DNA from: Maylandia zebra
Taxonomy: Eukaryota; Chordata; Actinopteri; Cichliformes; Cichlidae
Reading direction: 5' to 3'
DNA length: 64,000 nucleotides
NCBI RefSeq assembly: GCF_041146795.1
Contig: NC_135175.1
Location: forward strand, 27,683,075-27,747,074
How positions within the stretch are numbered: the stretch's first letter is position 1; each line of letters starts with the position of its first letter. Positions 24,957-37,190 of the stretch are shown here, one piece after another. The notes below the pieces were generated by a model. That model did not search any database and was not told the origin of the DNA. It was given only the letters and a program-made list of their open reading frames with translations. The translations under genes and the position numbers were made by a program.

Positions 24957-27196
24957 AAATCTAAGTGATGCAGCATTAAATATATTGCTAATGTTCTTTA
25001 ATAAGGTATGGACAGTAGGGCGTCTCCCACGTCATGGAAAGAAGCGCTAATTGTACCAATAAAGAAACCAGGGAAAGACAATAGCGATCCTGGAAACTAT
25101 AGGCCCATTGCTCTGACTTCCAATATGTGTAAACTAATGGAAAGGATGGTGAATGTGAGATTGGTTCACTTTTTGGAGTCAAGAAATGTCTTAGCACCCT
25201 GTCAGAGTGATTTTCGTAGAGGAAGAGGGCCGATGGATCCTGTCTTATGTCTGGAAGATGATATCAGGAAAGCGCAAGTTAATAAAGAGGTGGTGGTTGC
25301 TGTCTTTGATGTAGTGAGGGGGAAGAATGTTGACCATCTCATCTGGAAACTTCAAGAGGGGATAGGTAAAGTGGAAAAGTGGGGTGTAGACTGGGGTTTT
25401 AAATTTTCTGTTGAGAAAACTAAAGTAATGTTTTTCACAAATAAGAAAATTGGGGGTAATGAATTGTTGTACTTGTATGGGAAAGAGTTAGAAAGGGTGG
25501 ATTGTTTTGGTTTTTGGGTGTGGTTTTTGACAAGAGATTGACTTGGAAACATCACGTAGAGCACGTTGTGGGGAATAGTAAAAAGGTTCTTAATATTTTG
25601 AGGTGTTTAGCGGGACTGTCATGGGGTGCTAATTTTGCTGCACTTAAGAGTATTTATCTCGCGTTGATTCGATCAAGATTGGATTATGGGTGTGTGGTAT
25701 ATGGATCAGCGGCTAAGACTTCCTTGAAGAAGCTGGATGTAATTCAAGCTCGAGCACTGAGACTCTGCTTAGGGGCAGTTAAAACAACGCCAATATGTGC
25801 TCTACAAGTGGAATCAGGAGAAATGCCGCTGTGTATTAGAAGGCAACAGCTGTTGGTTAATTATTGGATAAATTTGAAAGGTCATGCCGAAACCCATCCT
25901 GTTAAGAAAGCGTTAGGGGCTTGTTGGGAAAGAGGGAAGGTTTTTAAAAATAGTTTTGGGTGGGTTGGAGATGATAGTGCAAGAACTTTTAAAGTGTCTG
26001 ACAAAGTCTTTAATCAGACAGTGTTGTGGCCTTTACGTCCCATATGGACATTGAAGTGTCTTGTCGTGGACAGCTCTTTAACGGACACTGGAAAGCGGAA
26101 AGTGACCACAGATATTTGTCAAAAATTCTATAACAGATTGGACAGCAAATACAGTGACTTTTTACAGGTGTATACAGATGGGTCAAAAGATCCTAAGACA
26201 GAAGCAACTGGTGTAGCAGTGGTAATTCCGGTGTTGAATATCAAGATTGCGAAAAGAACATCACCCCGTCTGGGTGTATATGCAGTTGAATTGTTTGCCA
26301 TACTGCTGGCTCTAGAATGGGTGGAGGACAGCAGGGTCTCAAAAGTACTGATATGCAGTGATTCATTTTCCACATTATTAAGTATTGAACAGGGTTACAC
26401 AACTACCCATCAGCAAATTCTGTATGACATTCTTTTTGCTCATCATAGACTGTCTGACCAAGATAAACATGTAGTAATAATGTGGACTCCGGCTCATGTG
26501 GGTATCTTGGGTAATGAAAGCGCAGATAGGTTGGCAAAAGCAGCTGTTAAGAGTCGACATAGATGTACAGTTACCATTGTCAAAATCTGAAGGGAAAAGT
26601 GTAGTTTGGGCAGAGAGTCGGAACTTATGGCAAATGGCATGGGATAATGAAACAAAAGGGAGACATTTATATAGGGTGCAAAACACAATAGAAGCTAAGA
26701 GGAGTAGCGGATTGCAGAGACGTGAGGAGGTTGTTATCAGTCGAATACGAACGGGCCACTGCTTTTTAAATGGTACTCTTTTTCAGATAGGGAAACATCC
26801 GACTGGGTTGTGTGATGGGTGCACTGATATGGAGACAGTTGAGCATGTACTCCTTAGTTGTAGGAAGTATGTAAGTCACAGGAGGGTGATGTGGGGTGAA
26901 ATGAGTGGTGGAAGGGAACTTAACTTATTAACCACTTGTTCAAATGTAAGTCATGGTGAACGGAAAGTGGTGGCTTTTCGTTTTTTGAGAAGTACTGGTC
27001 TCATCAAGAGGATCTGAGGATTCAGGAGTGACGGACGGTTAACAGCCAGGAGATGGCAGTAATGCAACAGTTTTGGATGCAAGCTTCTTCTTCTACATTT
27101 TAATGGCGGTTGGCAAACAACTTTTAGGTGCATTTACCACCACCTTCTGGAAAGGAGTGTGGGTCAGAACGGTTTTGTAATCTACAGTCTCGGATA

Positions 27197-27293
27197 GGCT
27201 ACGTTCACACTGTCATACCGTGATCGGATATGGGTCGCATAGGGTCCAAAAAATCGGATTTGATGCGCTTTCGCCTGCAGTGTGAACGTAGCC
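27197..27293. mobile_element. short MITE with GGCTACGTTCACACTG ends
   Basis: GGCTACGTTCACACTG and its exact inverse CAGTGTGAACGTAGCC enclose about 60 bp. The flanks share ATA, which could be a 3-bp target duplication, but this is weak. The superfamily is undecided. Confidence 0.65.
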
Positions 27294-27465
27294 ATACACA
27301 CCCGTCTTGGATGCAAGCTGCCGTTAAACGTGACTGAAGAAGAAGTGCAGGGGTGTGGGGCATGTCTCATGGGTGTGGTAGATGATAAATGTGGTTGCAC
27401 TCACCTGTTCACGGCACCTGATGTTGATGAGCAGAAAGGCAGGGTGAGCATGAAGCAAAACTTTC

Positions 27466-30400
27466 TGTTGCCCGCAGCTTGAATGATTTTGATGTATTTT
27501 CACTGGAACTTGATGGTTTATGTATATTTGTGCACTAATTGATGCCATAGGCCAAATTGTAAGTTGGCATTGTAATTAGTGCAGTTATTGTTGAGTTGCA
27601 GTTATTTGTTTGTGCAATCTGTGCATTTGTTTAATAGTTAATCCCATGTGCTGATTTATATATTGGACAGTTGCATGTGGAATAAAAGGAGCAAATGGTA
27701 CAGAAGTGTATTTTATGCCTTTATTGTTGCGCGTCATCTGTGTCCTCATGTTTAGCCTGCCGCGGTTGGAGGAGCCGCAACAAATTGTCAACAGAAAGTG
27801 TTTTTAGGTTTTATTAGATTGTTTATATACCGGGCGATCGTGGCTCAAGAGTTGGGAGTTCGCCTTGTAATCGGAAGGTTGCCGGTTCGAGCCCCGGCTT
27901 GGACAGTCTCGGTCGTTGTGTCCTTGGGCAAGACGCTTCACCCGTTGCCTACTGGTGGTGGTCAGAGGGCCCGGTGGCGCCAGTGTCCGACAGCCTCGCC
28001 TCTGTCAGTGTGCCCCAGGGTGGCTGTGACTACAATGTATGTGTGTGGATGACTGGATATGTAAAGCGCTTTGGGGTCCATAGGGACTAGTAAAGCGCTA
28101 TATAAATACAGGCCATTTACCATATATAGATGAGTTTTATTGATGATAGTTTGCTGTTGCCTTTGTCCACGCAGCTTTTAGATTAAGCCTTTGGCTACAC
28201 AAAATAGATTTCTGTCAGGAGTCATATTCCCCTGTTAGGTTTTAGCAGTACAGCTGCACAAGGCGTTGTACTGATTTGCTTTCTAGTTATTGTGCATCAG
28301 GCGGCTGAAGCCATTGGCTTGGGAGTACCGCTGCAGTTTGTGTTTAAGACAGTTTGTCTTCCTCACAGCTGACGGTATGGAGGTACATAAATACCCACCG
28401 CTAGTATGTACGGAAGACTAGGTTGAGTGAGTTAGGTTTAATAGGCAGAGGGGGATATTTCTCCTGTTAATTGTGTGTGTCCAAGGTTTATTGAAGGGAA
28501 TGTCATCAAGTTGATGTGTTGGAATGAGGCTGTGTGGCATAGGTGCAGTTCAGCGTTTGGATTTTGTAATGTTGTGAAAAAAATGGAGACACACCAATTA
28601 ATACAATGTGGTGATGTGGATGGAAAAAAAGATAGCCGAAACCGACTGCTAAGGCTTTGGAGAATCAGATTGAAAGACTTCAAACAGAACATCCCACTAA
28701 GATTAATAAAATTAAAAAGGTCATAAAGGTTATTAAAGAATTAAAGCAATCTGAAGATAATGTTTCCACTGTTCAGGCTCAGAGAATTTGTCTGTGTTGC
28801 TTAATGAGGCAACTCGTCTGCATGAAACCTTGCTTCCTTTGCTTCCTCAATAAGAGCAAGAAAAACAAACTGCTTGGTTTAGAAGTGTGCGAGCACATAA
28901 TACTGAGTTTATGGAAGAGATAAAGAAATGGCTTCATGATGCAAAGGGAAACCTGCAGAGTAGAAATCAGGTGTCTGAGCTTGATTTGCCACATTTAAAT
29001 CCACCTGGTGTTGAGTCTTCTGATGTATTACCTGCTGGAAATGGTTCTGGTGTTTCTAGGCACGCCGGGAATGTTGGTAAAGGTGCTGCGATAGATGATG
29101 TTAATCAAAGTGATAGCATCTCTAATGTTGCAAGCAGAAGTTGTAGGAAAAGTAAATCATCACTCAGTGGCTCAATGGTTTCATCTGCCTTGTCAGCACT
29201 CATAATGGCAGAAGCTGACATGGCTGCCCTTCTTGTTCGACAGAGGTTGTTGAAAGAAAAGCATGCTTTGGAAGAACAAATACAGCTTAAGAAAAGAAAG
29301 GAGCTGCTTGACTTAGAAACTGAAATAGCAGCCTCAGCAGCAAAGGTGAATGTTTTAAAAGCTTCTGAAATGTCCCGAGTCTCAAGTGCTGTTAATGGTA
29401 AATCTGATGGAATGAATTCGTATTTAGAACGAGAGCAGGGGCGTTTAGGCATTTTAAATCCTAATGCTCCGACGTTCAATACTGTGTTACCAGAGCGACC
29501 ATATCAGGGTGTTGATGAAAGTGATCATCAAGCACATGTATTGGATGTGAGGCCCAAGGTTAAGAATATTTCTCAGCCTAAGGTCGTTTTGTTGGAACAG
29601 TCAGAGGCGAAGTTATATCAAGTATTTCCAGGTGCAGTTTCAACTACTCAGATGATGTCGCAGTCTCACGCACAATCAAAACCTCTTACACATACAATGC
29701 AAGTTGGTGAGGGTCATGATCATCTAGTCAGTTTTGAAGAAACAAAATGAAATTACAAGTTTATTGGCTGAGCAGCAGTCTCTGTTTTTGCTACCAAGGC
29801 GTGACATTCAGTTATTTGATGGTGATCCTTTGCAATATCAAACATTTATGAGAGCTTTTGAGCACATGGTGGAGAGTCAAGCTCACAGTGCTAAGGATTG
29901 TTTATATGTTCTCGAGCAATATACTAGAGGCCATCCAAGAGAAATGGTCAGAAGCTGTCAGTATATCCCTGCTGAGTATGGATATGCTAAAGCTAAATCT
30001 TTGCTCCAGGAGAACTTTGGCAATTCGCTGAAAATTGCTGCTGCCTACATTGAAAGGGTCAGTAAATGGCCACCTATAAAATCTGATGATGTGAAGACTT
30101 TGCAGGAATATGGGTTTTTATTAAGGCAATGTTGTAATGCAATGGGAGACGTTGAGTCCTTGCATGAGTTGGATGTCTCTGCTAATATGCAAGCAGGTAT
30201 ACAAAAAGTTACCTTATAAGCTCAGGGATAAGTGGAGGAATGTTGTCTGCGATCTGCAGGAGAGGTTTCAACGTAAAGTGGTTTTTTGCGATGTTGAGTT
30301 TGTCGAAAGGCAAGTTAAGATCACAAGTGACCCATTGTTTGGAGATATACAGGATCCTCTGACAGCCATCAGAAAAGAGGCTAGGAATGGTAAGTCTCAG

Positions 30401-32120
30401 TTTTACCCTAAGGCTAAGCGGAGTAGTTTTGCTACTACTGTGGCCAAGGTGGAAGATTGAGCCAGTATTGAGGCGAGAGAGTGGTTCAGTTGTGACCAAG
30501 GTTTGCTTGTTTTGTGGAGCAGGGCATATGTTGGATTTGTGTCCTTCATTTGAAAGAAAGTTGCACTGTGAAAGATTATCTTTTTTGAAAGAGAATGGTG
30601 TGTGTTTTGGTTGTCTGTGCATTGGGCACAGAAGCAAGGACTGTAGGAAACGTCTCTTGTGTAAAGTCTGTAAACAGAAACACCCCACACTCTTACATAT
30701 CCACTCCAAGCAGAGGGAAAGTGTTTCAGTGCAAACTATAGGAGGGTGAGAACCACCAGATGAAGGTCCTTCATGTGCTGTGCAAAGCAGTGGTGTTACT
30801 GGGGCCGGTGAGCAAAATAGTGCTCTGTCCATAATACCAGTTAGAGTGAAGGCCAAGAAAGGTAATCAGTCACTGATAACCTATGCTTTCCTAGATCCTG
30901 GGAGCTCAGCTTCATTTTGTACTGAAGGGCTCATGAATAGGCTGAATCTTTCAGGAAGGAAAACTGGCATTCTTTTGCGGACAATGGGTCAGGAGAAAAT
31001 GGTCAGTAGTTATGTTGTTTCAGATTTGGAAGTAGCTGGTTTGGATTTAGATCACTACTGTGACTTGCCTGACTTATTTACTCAGAAAAGCATGCCTGTT
31101 CATCAATGTAATATTCCCCGACAGGAAGATCTCGATAGATGGCCACATTTGCGCCATATTAAGATACTGGAGATAAATTCCGGGGTAGACCTGTTGATCG
31201 GGACTAATGTGCCCAAGGCTTTAGAGCCATGGGATGTTGTTAGAAGTCAGGATGGAGGTCCCTGTGCAGTAAAAACTATGCTGGGTTGGACGGTGAATGG
31301 TCCTCTCAGAGAGGATTGTAAGACGGACATTTTTGATGTGAGTGTCAATAGGATTTCCGTGGCAAGATTGGATGAGCTGTGGGAACGTCAAATGAAGGCT
31401 GATTTTCCAGAATGTATTCAGGATGAGCAGTTTGCTTTGTCTAGAGAAGATCAGCAGTTTATGAAGTCAGTGATGGATTCTGTTAAGTTGGTTGATGGTC
31501 ATTACACCATTGGTTTACCTTTTAGGTGCAATCAGGTAAAAATGGATGATTCCTGGTTGTCAGGGCCAAAGTTTCTTGCTCAACCAGAAATTAATTGGCC
31601 AGTGAACCTTGATTTTTGGAAAGATCTCTTCAAATGATCCAGAGATTAAAATGGCCGTTTTAGTTAATGCTGTTGATGCAAATGAATGCAAAGATGGTGC
31701 GATGAAGTTAATTATTTTTCTTCGTGGACTCGTCTGAAAAAGATGGTTGCATGGATTCTTAGATTCAAAGATTTGCTGCAGGAACTTAGTAAAAAGAGGA
31801 AACGGCTGAAAGAGAGCTTTGCGTCTAGCGTGACTAAAGAAAATCTTGAGGAAAATCTTAAAAGAGAGTTGCAAACTGTCAAGGACCATGCTGCTAAAGG
31901 ATTTCTCTCGGTAAAAGAACTTAACAAGGCAGAGAATGCAGTTCTTTGTTTTTGTCAAAGGAGGAGATATTCAGATGAGATCAGTAGGTTGCAGAGGGGT
32001 GAAAAGGTGAAGAAGAGTAGTGAGCTCTATAGGCTTAATCCTAAACTTGAGAATGGTGTGTTGAGAGTGGGAGGTAGGCTTAGTAGAGCAGCTACCAATT
32101 CAGTTTTTCTTTCCTTCTAA
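27466..32120 (+). mobile_element. BEL/Pao LTR retroelement, fossil, broken
   Basis: Parts seen in order: a 5' LTR candidate at 27466-27782 (TGTTGC to GCAACA, AATAAA at 27681), a leader interrupted by a SINE (27831-28121), a Gag-like region of the DUF1759 type (28.9-30.2 kb, FDGDPLQYQTF), zinc knuckles (30.5-30.7 kb), an aspartic-protease-like region of the DUF1758 type (30.8-31.3 kb, FLDPGSSASF) and an integrase-proximal block ending VLRVGGRLS. I find no 3' LTR. It is broken, with something like half a dozen breaks, and looks old. It ends about 570 bp before the ATG of lipocalin copy B. Confidence 0.8.
27831..28121 (+). mobile_element. tRNA-derived SINE
   Basis: The 5' part has a box A-like TGGCTCAAGAGTTGG (27841) and box B GGTTCGAGCCC (27884-27894) of a tRNA-like RNA polymerase III promoter. 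The body is unrelated to tRNA, and the 3' tail is GTAAAGCGCTATATAAATAC, as in LINE-mobilised fish SINEs. It lies in the leader of the BEL/Pao relic. A clear target duplication was not found. Confidence 0.8.
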
Positions 32121-32694
32121 CCTGAAATTCCGATTTAAATTTTTTGAGCTTTGTTATTTACATAATGCTGAACATAAGGAGAACCTTGAAAGGTTTCGTG
32201 TGAAACCAGAAGAACAGGTGTAGCATTGTGTGATTTTTCTGCAAAGATTGAAAGCCCACACAGAGAGATGAAGAGATTCCTAACATTGCACATTACCTTC
32301 AAGTCATTACTTAAACGACTACAGGCATAAAAACATTATTCAGCAACTCGCATCATAAAATAAGTCTGAGAATAATGTGGGGTGTTTTGTAACCCTTACA
32401 CTATACACAAGCAACAAGGGTTTGTCATTTCTCTTAAAAAAAAAAAAAAAAAAAAAAAAGTGATTCCCCTTATTTCATGTCAGAATCGAGGATGTTGTGT
32501 TTTGTCTGAAAACTTGTTGAGTGACTTTTTTTTTTTTTTTTTGTTTCATTGGTGTGCCACAAGGGTTGCCTAATCAGTACTGACGTGCACATGAGCCCCA
32601 CCTTGTTAATAACAAAGTGGACACAAACGATGAGCTTTAGGCACACCAGTGCAGCATAACGTCTAGTAATCTTCCCCGATCTCCTGAAGGAAGC
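32121..32694 (+). other. upstream region of lipocalin copy B
   Basis: A block at about 32200-32222 (GAAACCAGAAGAACAGGTGT) matches the intron-1 sequence of copy A at 10519 (ACACCAGAAGAACAGGTGTA) and, loosely, copy C at about 49290. Part of the ancestral first intron therefore survives. An A24 run (32436-32459) and a T-run (about 32528-32542) are present. No copy of the non-coding first exon or of the TGACGT motif was found between copy A and this point. Confidence 0.5.
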
Positions 32695-34129
32695 ATGTCT
32701 CCTGTCTACTTTCTCCTCCTGCTGGTCCCTGTGATCTCGGCTCAGACTTTTCACTGGGGTCCCTGCCCTACTCCAAAGGTGCAATCTGACTTCATCCTTG
32801 AACCGGTGAGCACAAATAGCATAATATTTTTGGTTTACTGTCTATGTATACTCGGTATATAAAGAGTTTGAACTAATGGCTTGTCTTTGTTTACAGTACC
32901 TGGGAGAGTGGTACGAGATTGAGAAGCTGCCTGCTTACTTTGCAATAGGAGAGTGCATCCGGGCAAACTATTCTATGAGGGAAGATGGGACTGTCCGAGT
33001 ACTGACCTCTCAGGTGTTAAAAGTACGGTAAGTGATGAAGGATTGGACCATATGCTGATTCAGCAGGGCAAAATTTATCTTTAACTTATTCTGTCTGTCT
33101 GCCGGTGTGGCAGATTAGATCAGGAGACTCGTACCACTGTGTTGTCTGTGTGGTAGACTTAAAATTCTGGGAAATAATTAGTCTTTTAATATATAATGTT
33201 GTGCACATGTTTGTATGTCTCAGGAATGGCGGTAGGTGGGTTGTAGAGGGGACAGCCAAAGTCATGGAACCAAAAGAACCAGCCAAGCTTGGAGTCCAGT
33301 TCACATCTTGTAAGTACCCATCTTATCAACTTCTTTTATAACAGTGTTTTTCTTTATCTGTTTTTGCTTTTCTTTTTTTCGCTTGCCTTTTATTCTCATA
33401 AGGATGATCAGGCTCTTAAAAGTTGTATGGCATGTCTGTATTGGCTTAATTTTTCTTTTGGAAATTGTTGCTTGGTTTAGGCTATAACAAGCTTACTTTT
33501 GCACTTTTTAGGACAAGGTGTTGAATAAATAATCTAACACTGCTCGTATGTTAGCATGCTAACAGTAGTATTTACGTTAAAAAACCGTGACACCAAACAC
33601 GTGATCACTATTCTTACTGTAGCCTAATGAATGCCCAAATCATCATCATGTAGATTATACTGCCACTTATATAAGTAAAAATTTGACATGAAATCTTTCT
33701 GAAAATGTTGTCATGTAATCAAAGTATTATAGTCTATGCTGCCCAAAGAGAGGAGCAAATATGGCTACATAGAAATGTACAATATGTATTGAAGAAATCT
33801 CTCTTTACAGCCTGTCAACTTTAAATGGAAAATTGTATTGTTTTGTTCATTTTTGTCTGAGTATCTTTGATTTTTTTTTTTTTTTTTGGTTTCCAGTTCT
33901 TCCCTACTCTCCATACTGGGTTGTGTCGACTGACTACACCACCTATTCTGTAGTGTACTCCTGCACAGACATCTTTAAGAGATTCCATTTCAACTACGCC
34001 TGGATTTTCTCACGGTCGCCCACCTTGCCCTGCGTAATTGTGGCTTATGCTAAAAAGCTGCTGAATGAAGAAGGAATCAACACTTCCAAGATGACCTACA
34101 CAGATCATAACTGTGAATTGTGTAACTGA
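32695..34129 (+). CDS. apolipoprotein D-like lipocalin, copy B
   Basis: Four coding exons: 32695-32805, 32897-33027, 33224-33309 and 33897-34129; 186 aa. A signal peptide spans residues 1-16 (MSPVYFLLLLVPVISA). Signature 1 is intact as YLGEWYEIEKLP and signature 2 as STDYTTYS; the third reads WIFSRSP. The ApoD cysteines are kept (GPCP, GEC, VYSC, HNC), with two extra cysteines in exon 4 (LPCV and the C-terminal ELCN). Exon 2 is 9 nt longer than in copies A and D, in frame. It is a secreted ligand-binding lipocalin by family. The introns are short and free of large insertions, unlike those of copies A and C. The usual promoter exon is not found upstream, so transcription may start differently. 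Confidence 0.9.
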
Positions 34130-35032
34130 GGTCTAATACAGATGTTCATTAGAGTTTTCCTTCCTGAATATTTTATATAAACTACTCAGTTTACCTGTAT
34201 TACTCTGTGGCCTTTTAATCCTTCGAATTCTTTAGGGCCAGAGAATTTTGTCACAATTTTAGTACATTTTTCACTTAAATGATAAGTTGCATCTAAAATA
34301 TTCATTTGGTACTATATCAGCATGTTAAGGTATTCATTTAAGATATTATTTGATTAACAGAACAATGTTTATTTACTTACAATAATCAGTGAAACAAGCT
34401 ACTTTTGGTAATTAAAAAACTATAAAGCTTCTGTATAAATTAAAGTTACATCCATTATTCAATTGTTTCATCTCTTTTCATTCTTCTGCTGAACATTTTT
34501 ATAACTGATCGTTGTAATTGGTTGCTAGGGGTTCACTGACCGGTCTCTAGGCCGACAAAGACAAAAAAAAACAACAAACTAAGAAAAAGCAAAAAATGCA
34601 AAAACAAAAGCCTGACGAATACTATCTGATTATTTGGAGGTGAAAAGCCAACAAGGTTAGATGGTATTTAATGTGGAAGATGACAGAAGTGTTAGACAAA
34701 CTTATAGTCACTAATATTTAGAACACTCATTTGTTCCAAAGTTTGCAAATTTAAAATAATCAATTAAAATGTAGGTTTTCACTGAATGTCTCTGGTTCAT
34801 AGAAGAAGAAAAATGTATGCTTGTTAGATAAGGAATGTATTTGTTTCATGTTATGCATGTAGGACTGTGAGAAATAACAATTCAAAACTATAATGTGGAG
34901 CAAACTGAAAGGTTGTCATTGACTGACAGTGCAAGTTCTCTACCAGCAATAACACCAATGCATAACCAAAACATGCTGGCATTTACTGTTATGTTAAAGG
35001 TGTTAGAATCACAATATTATAAATATCACACC

Positions 35033-35063
<31 letters not shown>

Positions 35064-35867
35064 TATTTTTTTTTCGCAATGCTCGTACTTTGTGATTACT
35101 CACCTGATCCACTGACTTTATCTTCTGATCATGTGAAGAGTTAGCAGTGGGAGACTGTACACAGTCTGTAGGCTGCTCACCCAATCAGAAAATGGGCATA
35201 GTAGAGCCTTATCTAGAGCCAGTCAACAGCCAGTCATCCTCGTGTTTTTCAAGATATTTATATGAATCTAATCAAACCAGATAATGATTAAGAAGCAGAA
35301 ACACATGGGATCTGGATAAATTAAATATTTTATTGCTTGTCATAGTTAGTGTTTTCATAATTTGGGCACGTCAGCTGCTATGTAGGAGCTCATACACTCG
35401 GTGCCTACCAGCGTCAGACCACCATATGACATCGGTGAACAGTTTAGGCAAGAAAACTTTAATAGCGTCAAAGGGAAATACACCAAACTGCAATCTTAAA
35501 AGTTTGATGTTATTTATTTAAATATGTTATAAAACACGTACAAGTACTTTCGGAATATCAACAGGTGTTTCATGTAATTGAATGATTCCTAATTGTTCTT
35601 TTTTTAGTTTTCTTTTTTTTAAATTGTTACAGTATAGAATAGTGATTGTGAATCCACAAGATCTGGTGTGGCAACATGTGGTATGCAAAACACCCAAAAG
35701 GAAACAGACCTGAACAAAGGAAAGATTTCTGACATTTTTACTGGAATCTAAGTTCACGAAAACAAGACCCACATAACTACAATGTGTCATAACTATTACA
35801 TCTTAATAGGGAACAAGTGAAGCAAAAATGTTGCAAATCAACATTCATAACTTTGTAATATAACTTC
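34130..35867. other. intergenic between copy B and psi1
   Basis: AT-rich sequence with a (GT)n microsatellite at about 35032-35060. No gene or complete mobile element is recognised. Confidence 0.6.
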
Positions 35868-36034
35868 TGGTCCCTGTGATCTCAGCTCAGACACATTAAT
35901 GGAGTCCCTTTCCTACTACTTCAGTTGAATTAATAGTACTCTATTTGTGTTTCTCAGGAGTGATGATACGTGGTCCATAAAAGGTATAGCCAAAGTTGTG
36001 GATCCCAGCAAAACTTGAGTCAACTTCTCACCTT
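35868..36034 (+). pseudogene. lipocalin pseudogene psi1 (exon 1 and exon 3 fragments)
   Basis: CTTCTGGTCCCTGTGATCTC and the sequence after it align with the signal-peptide part of exon 1 of the intact copies. The segment 35959-36029 aligns with exon 3 (AAAGGTATAGCCAAAGTTGT). Exon 2 is missing entirely, exon 3 has a small deletion around the EPAKLG region, and no exon 4 was seen before the next repeat. It is a dead, truncated tandem copy. Confidence 0.75.
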
Positions 36035-36390
36035 GTATGTAGTTTTCTTATCACCCCTCTTTACAGCTGTAAATATATTGCTTTTGGCACCTTTTCATTT
36101 CTTCTTGCTAATTGTCCTTTTTTTGGTCATTATTACTCTTTTTGTTTTTCTTCTTCGTTTCCTGAGGATAATTAGGCTCTTAAGATCATTACAAACTGAT
36201 GAAAAGACAAAACAACGAAAACAATATTTTGCCTCACTTATAGGACCTTTGTTTACCTTGTAACCATTCAATAAGCTTTTCTGAACTCATCTTGATTGAA
36301 GGCACACACAACAATAACAACATCAGTTAACATGTAATGCAGTAGTTTGTAATGTTTGTAATGTCACTGATATTAAGGGGCTCTGTCACA

Positions 36391-37190
36391 ACCAGTGTTG
36401 GGAAGGTTACTTTTAAAATGTATTCCATTACAGAATACAGAATACATGCCCCAAAATGTATTCTGTAACGTATTCCGTTACGTTACTCAATGACAGTAAC
36501 GTATTCTGAATACTTTGGATTACTTAATATATTATCATGCTTTTTACAACTACGTGAATGTACTATTGCTGTGTGATTTATTACTATTACTGAAGGTCCG
36601 CGACTCCAAACTGTAGTAAAGGGACCTCTGACTAATACGGCGGGGTCCCTGTCGGCTTGTAGCCGAAAAATAGCTTTACTTTGTTGTGTGGGTCAACTTT
36701 TCTTGTGAGAGACAGAGAGAGGCGTTGAAAGGCTGCTCCAACGGAACTTAGTTTTTGGAGGAAAACACGAACACTGTGTACAGTCGAGTCTTAATAGCTT
36801 ACTTACAACTGGGCTCGTCAGGCACTCTTCTTGGCTGAAGTGGTTATTATTATATTTACATGCTTCCAGCTCCCGTTTTTCCTCGATGACAACTCGTACC
36901 TTTCCACTCCCCTTTTTCTCGCTCCTCGCGCTCACAGACCCATAACGTGTATGGCAGTCCATTCTCCCTGCAACACGGACTACACTGCCCATGATGCTAC
37001 ATTCTTTAGAGATATGCTTGTAGCATTCTGCCTGTTAGCTTAGCACAACAACAACGAAAAGGCGCTCTCTCACCCAGGAAACACAGTCTCAGAGAGAGAG
37101 AGAGAGCGTCGCCCTGTAACCATGGCAACCGTAACGCTGCCGCCTGGAACAACAGAACGTAGCTGTCAAAGAAAACCCAAACAGTCCTGA
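36391..37190. mobile_element. hAT-like element remnant
   Basis: It starts CAGTGTTGGGAAGGTTAC, followed by alternating TGTATTC and TAACGTATTC motifs, the typical left end of a widespread fish hAT family. The interior continues to about 37190, but no matching right inverted end was found. It is probably truncated and has no transposase frame. Confidence 0.55.

Larger units (their letters stand above)
23313..27016 (+). pseudogene. LINE ORF2: endonuclease, reverse transcriptase remnant, RNase H
   Basis: Endonuclease motifs are at 23343-23990 (QWNARSF, IQETYLKP, WCGDFNAHHLLWGS, SDHYLV). The linker region is at 24060-24470 and the start of reverse transcriptase at 25010-25320 (NYRPIALTSNMCKLMERM). 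The text then jumps to WGFKFSVEKTKVMFF, so the catalytic YADD-type motif is absent. The thumb region and RNase H lie in 25502-26590, where YTDGSKD, VELFA, CSDSF and NESADRLA supply all four acidic residues. A terminal CDGC...HVLLSC motif follows near 26810-26860. At least three frame breaks separate the blocks. Confidence 0.75.
21496..27170 (+). mobile_element. I/Nimb-type LINE with RNase H domain, broken and nested
   Basis: The order is 5' leader (about 21496-21775), ORF1 with zinc knuckles, ORF2 with endonuclease, partial reverse transcriptase, RNase H and a C-terminal zinc-like motif, then a 3' tail around GGCGGTTGGCAAACAAC and CACCACCTTCTGG. An RNase H domain in ORF2 is the mark of the I-group LINE clades. 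A solo LTR (22848-23225) and two LINE-tail fragments (24716-24776, 24790-24956) interrupt it. ORF2 has several frame breaks, and the catalytic part of reverse transcriptase is missing near 25325. It cannot move on its own. Confidence 0.85.

Noticed and set aside
27831-27905. A tRNA gene with clear A and B boxes
   Set aside because: The tRNA-like part continues into a SINE body and a LINE-type tail, and the acceptor stem is not convincing. It is a SINE promoter, not a tRNA gene.
30209-30856. A 215-codon minus-strand frame in the BEL/Pao relic
   Set aside because: It is the shadow of the sense-strand zinc-knuckle and protease regions.
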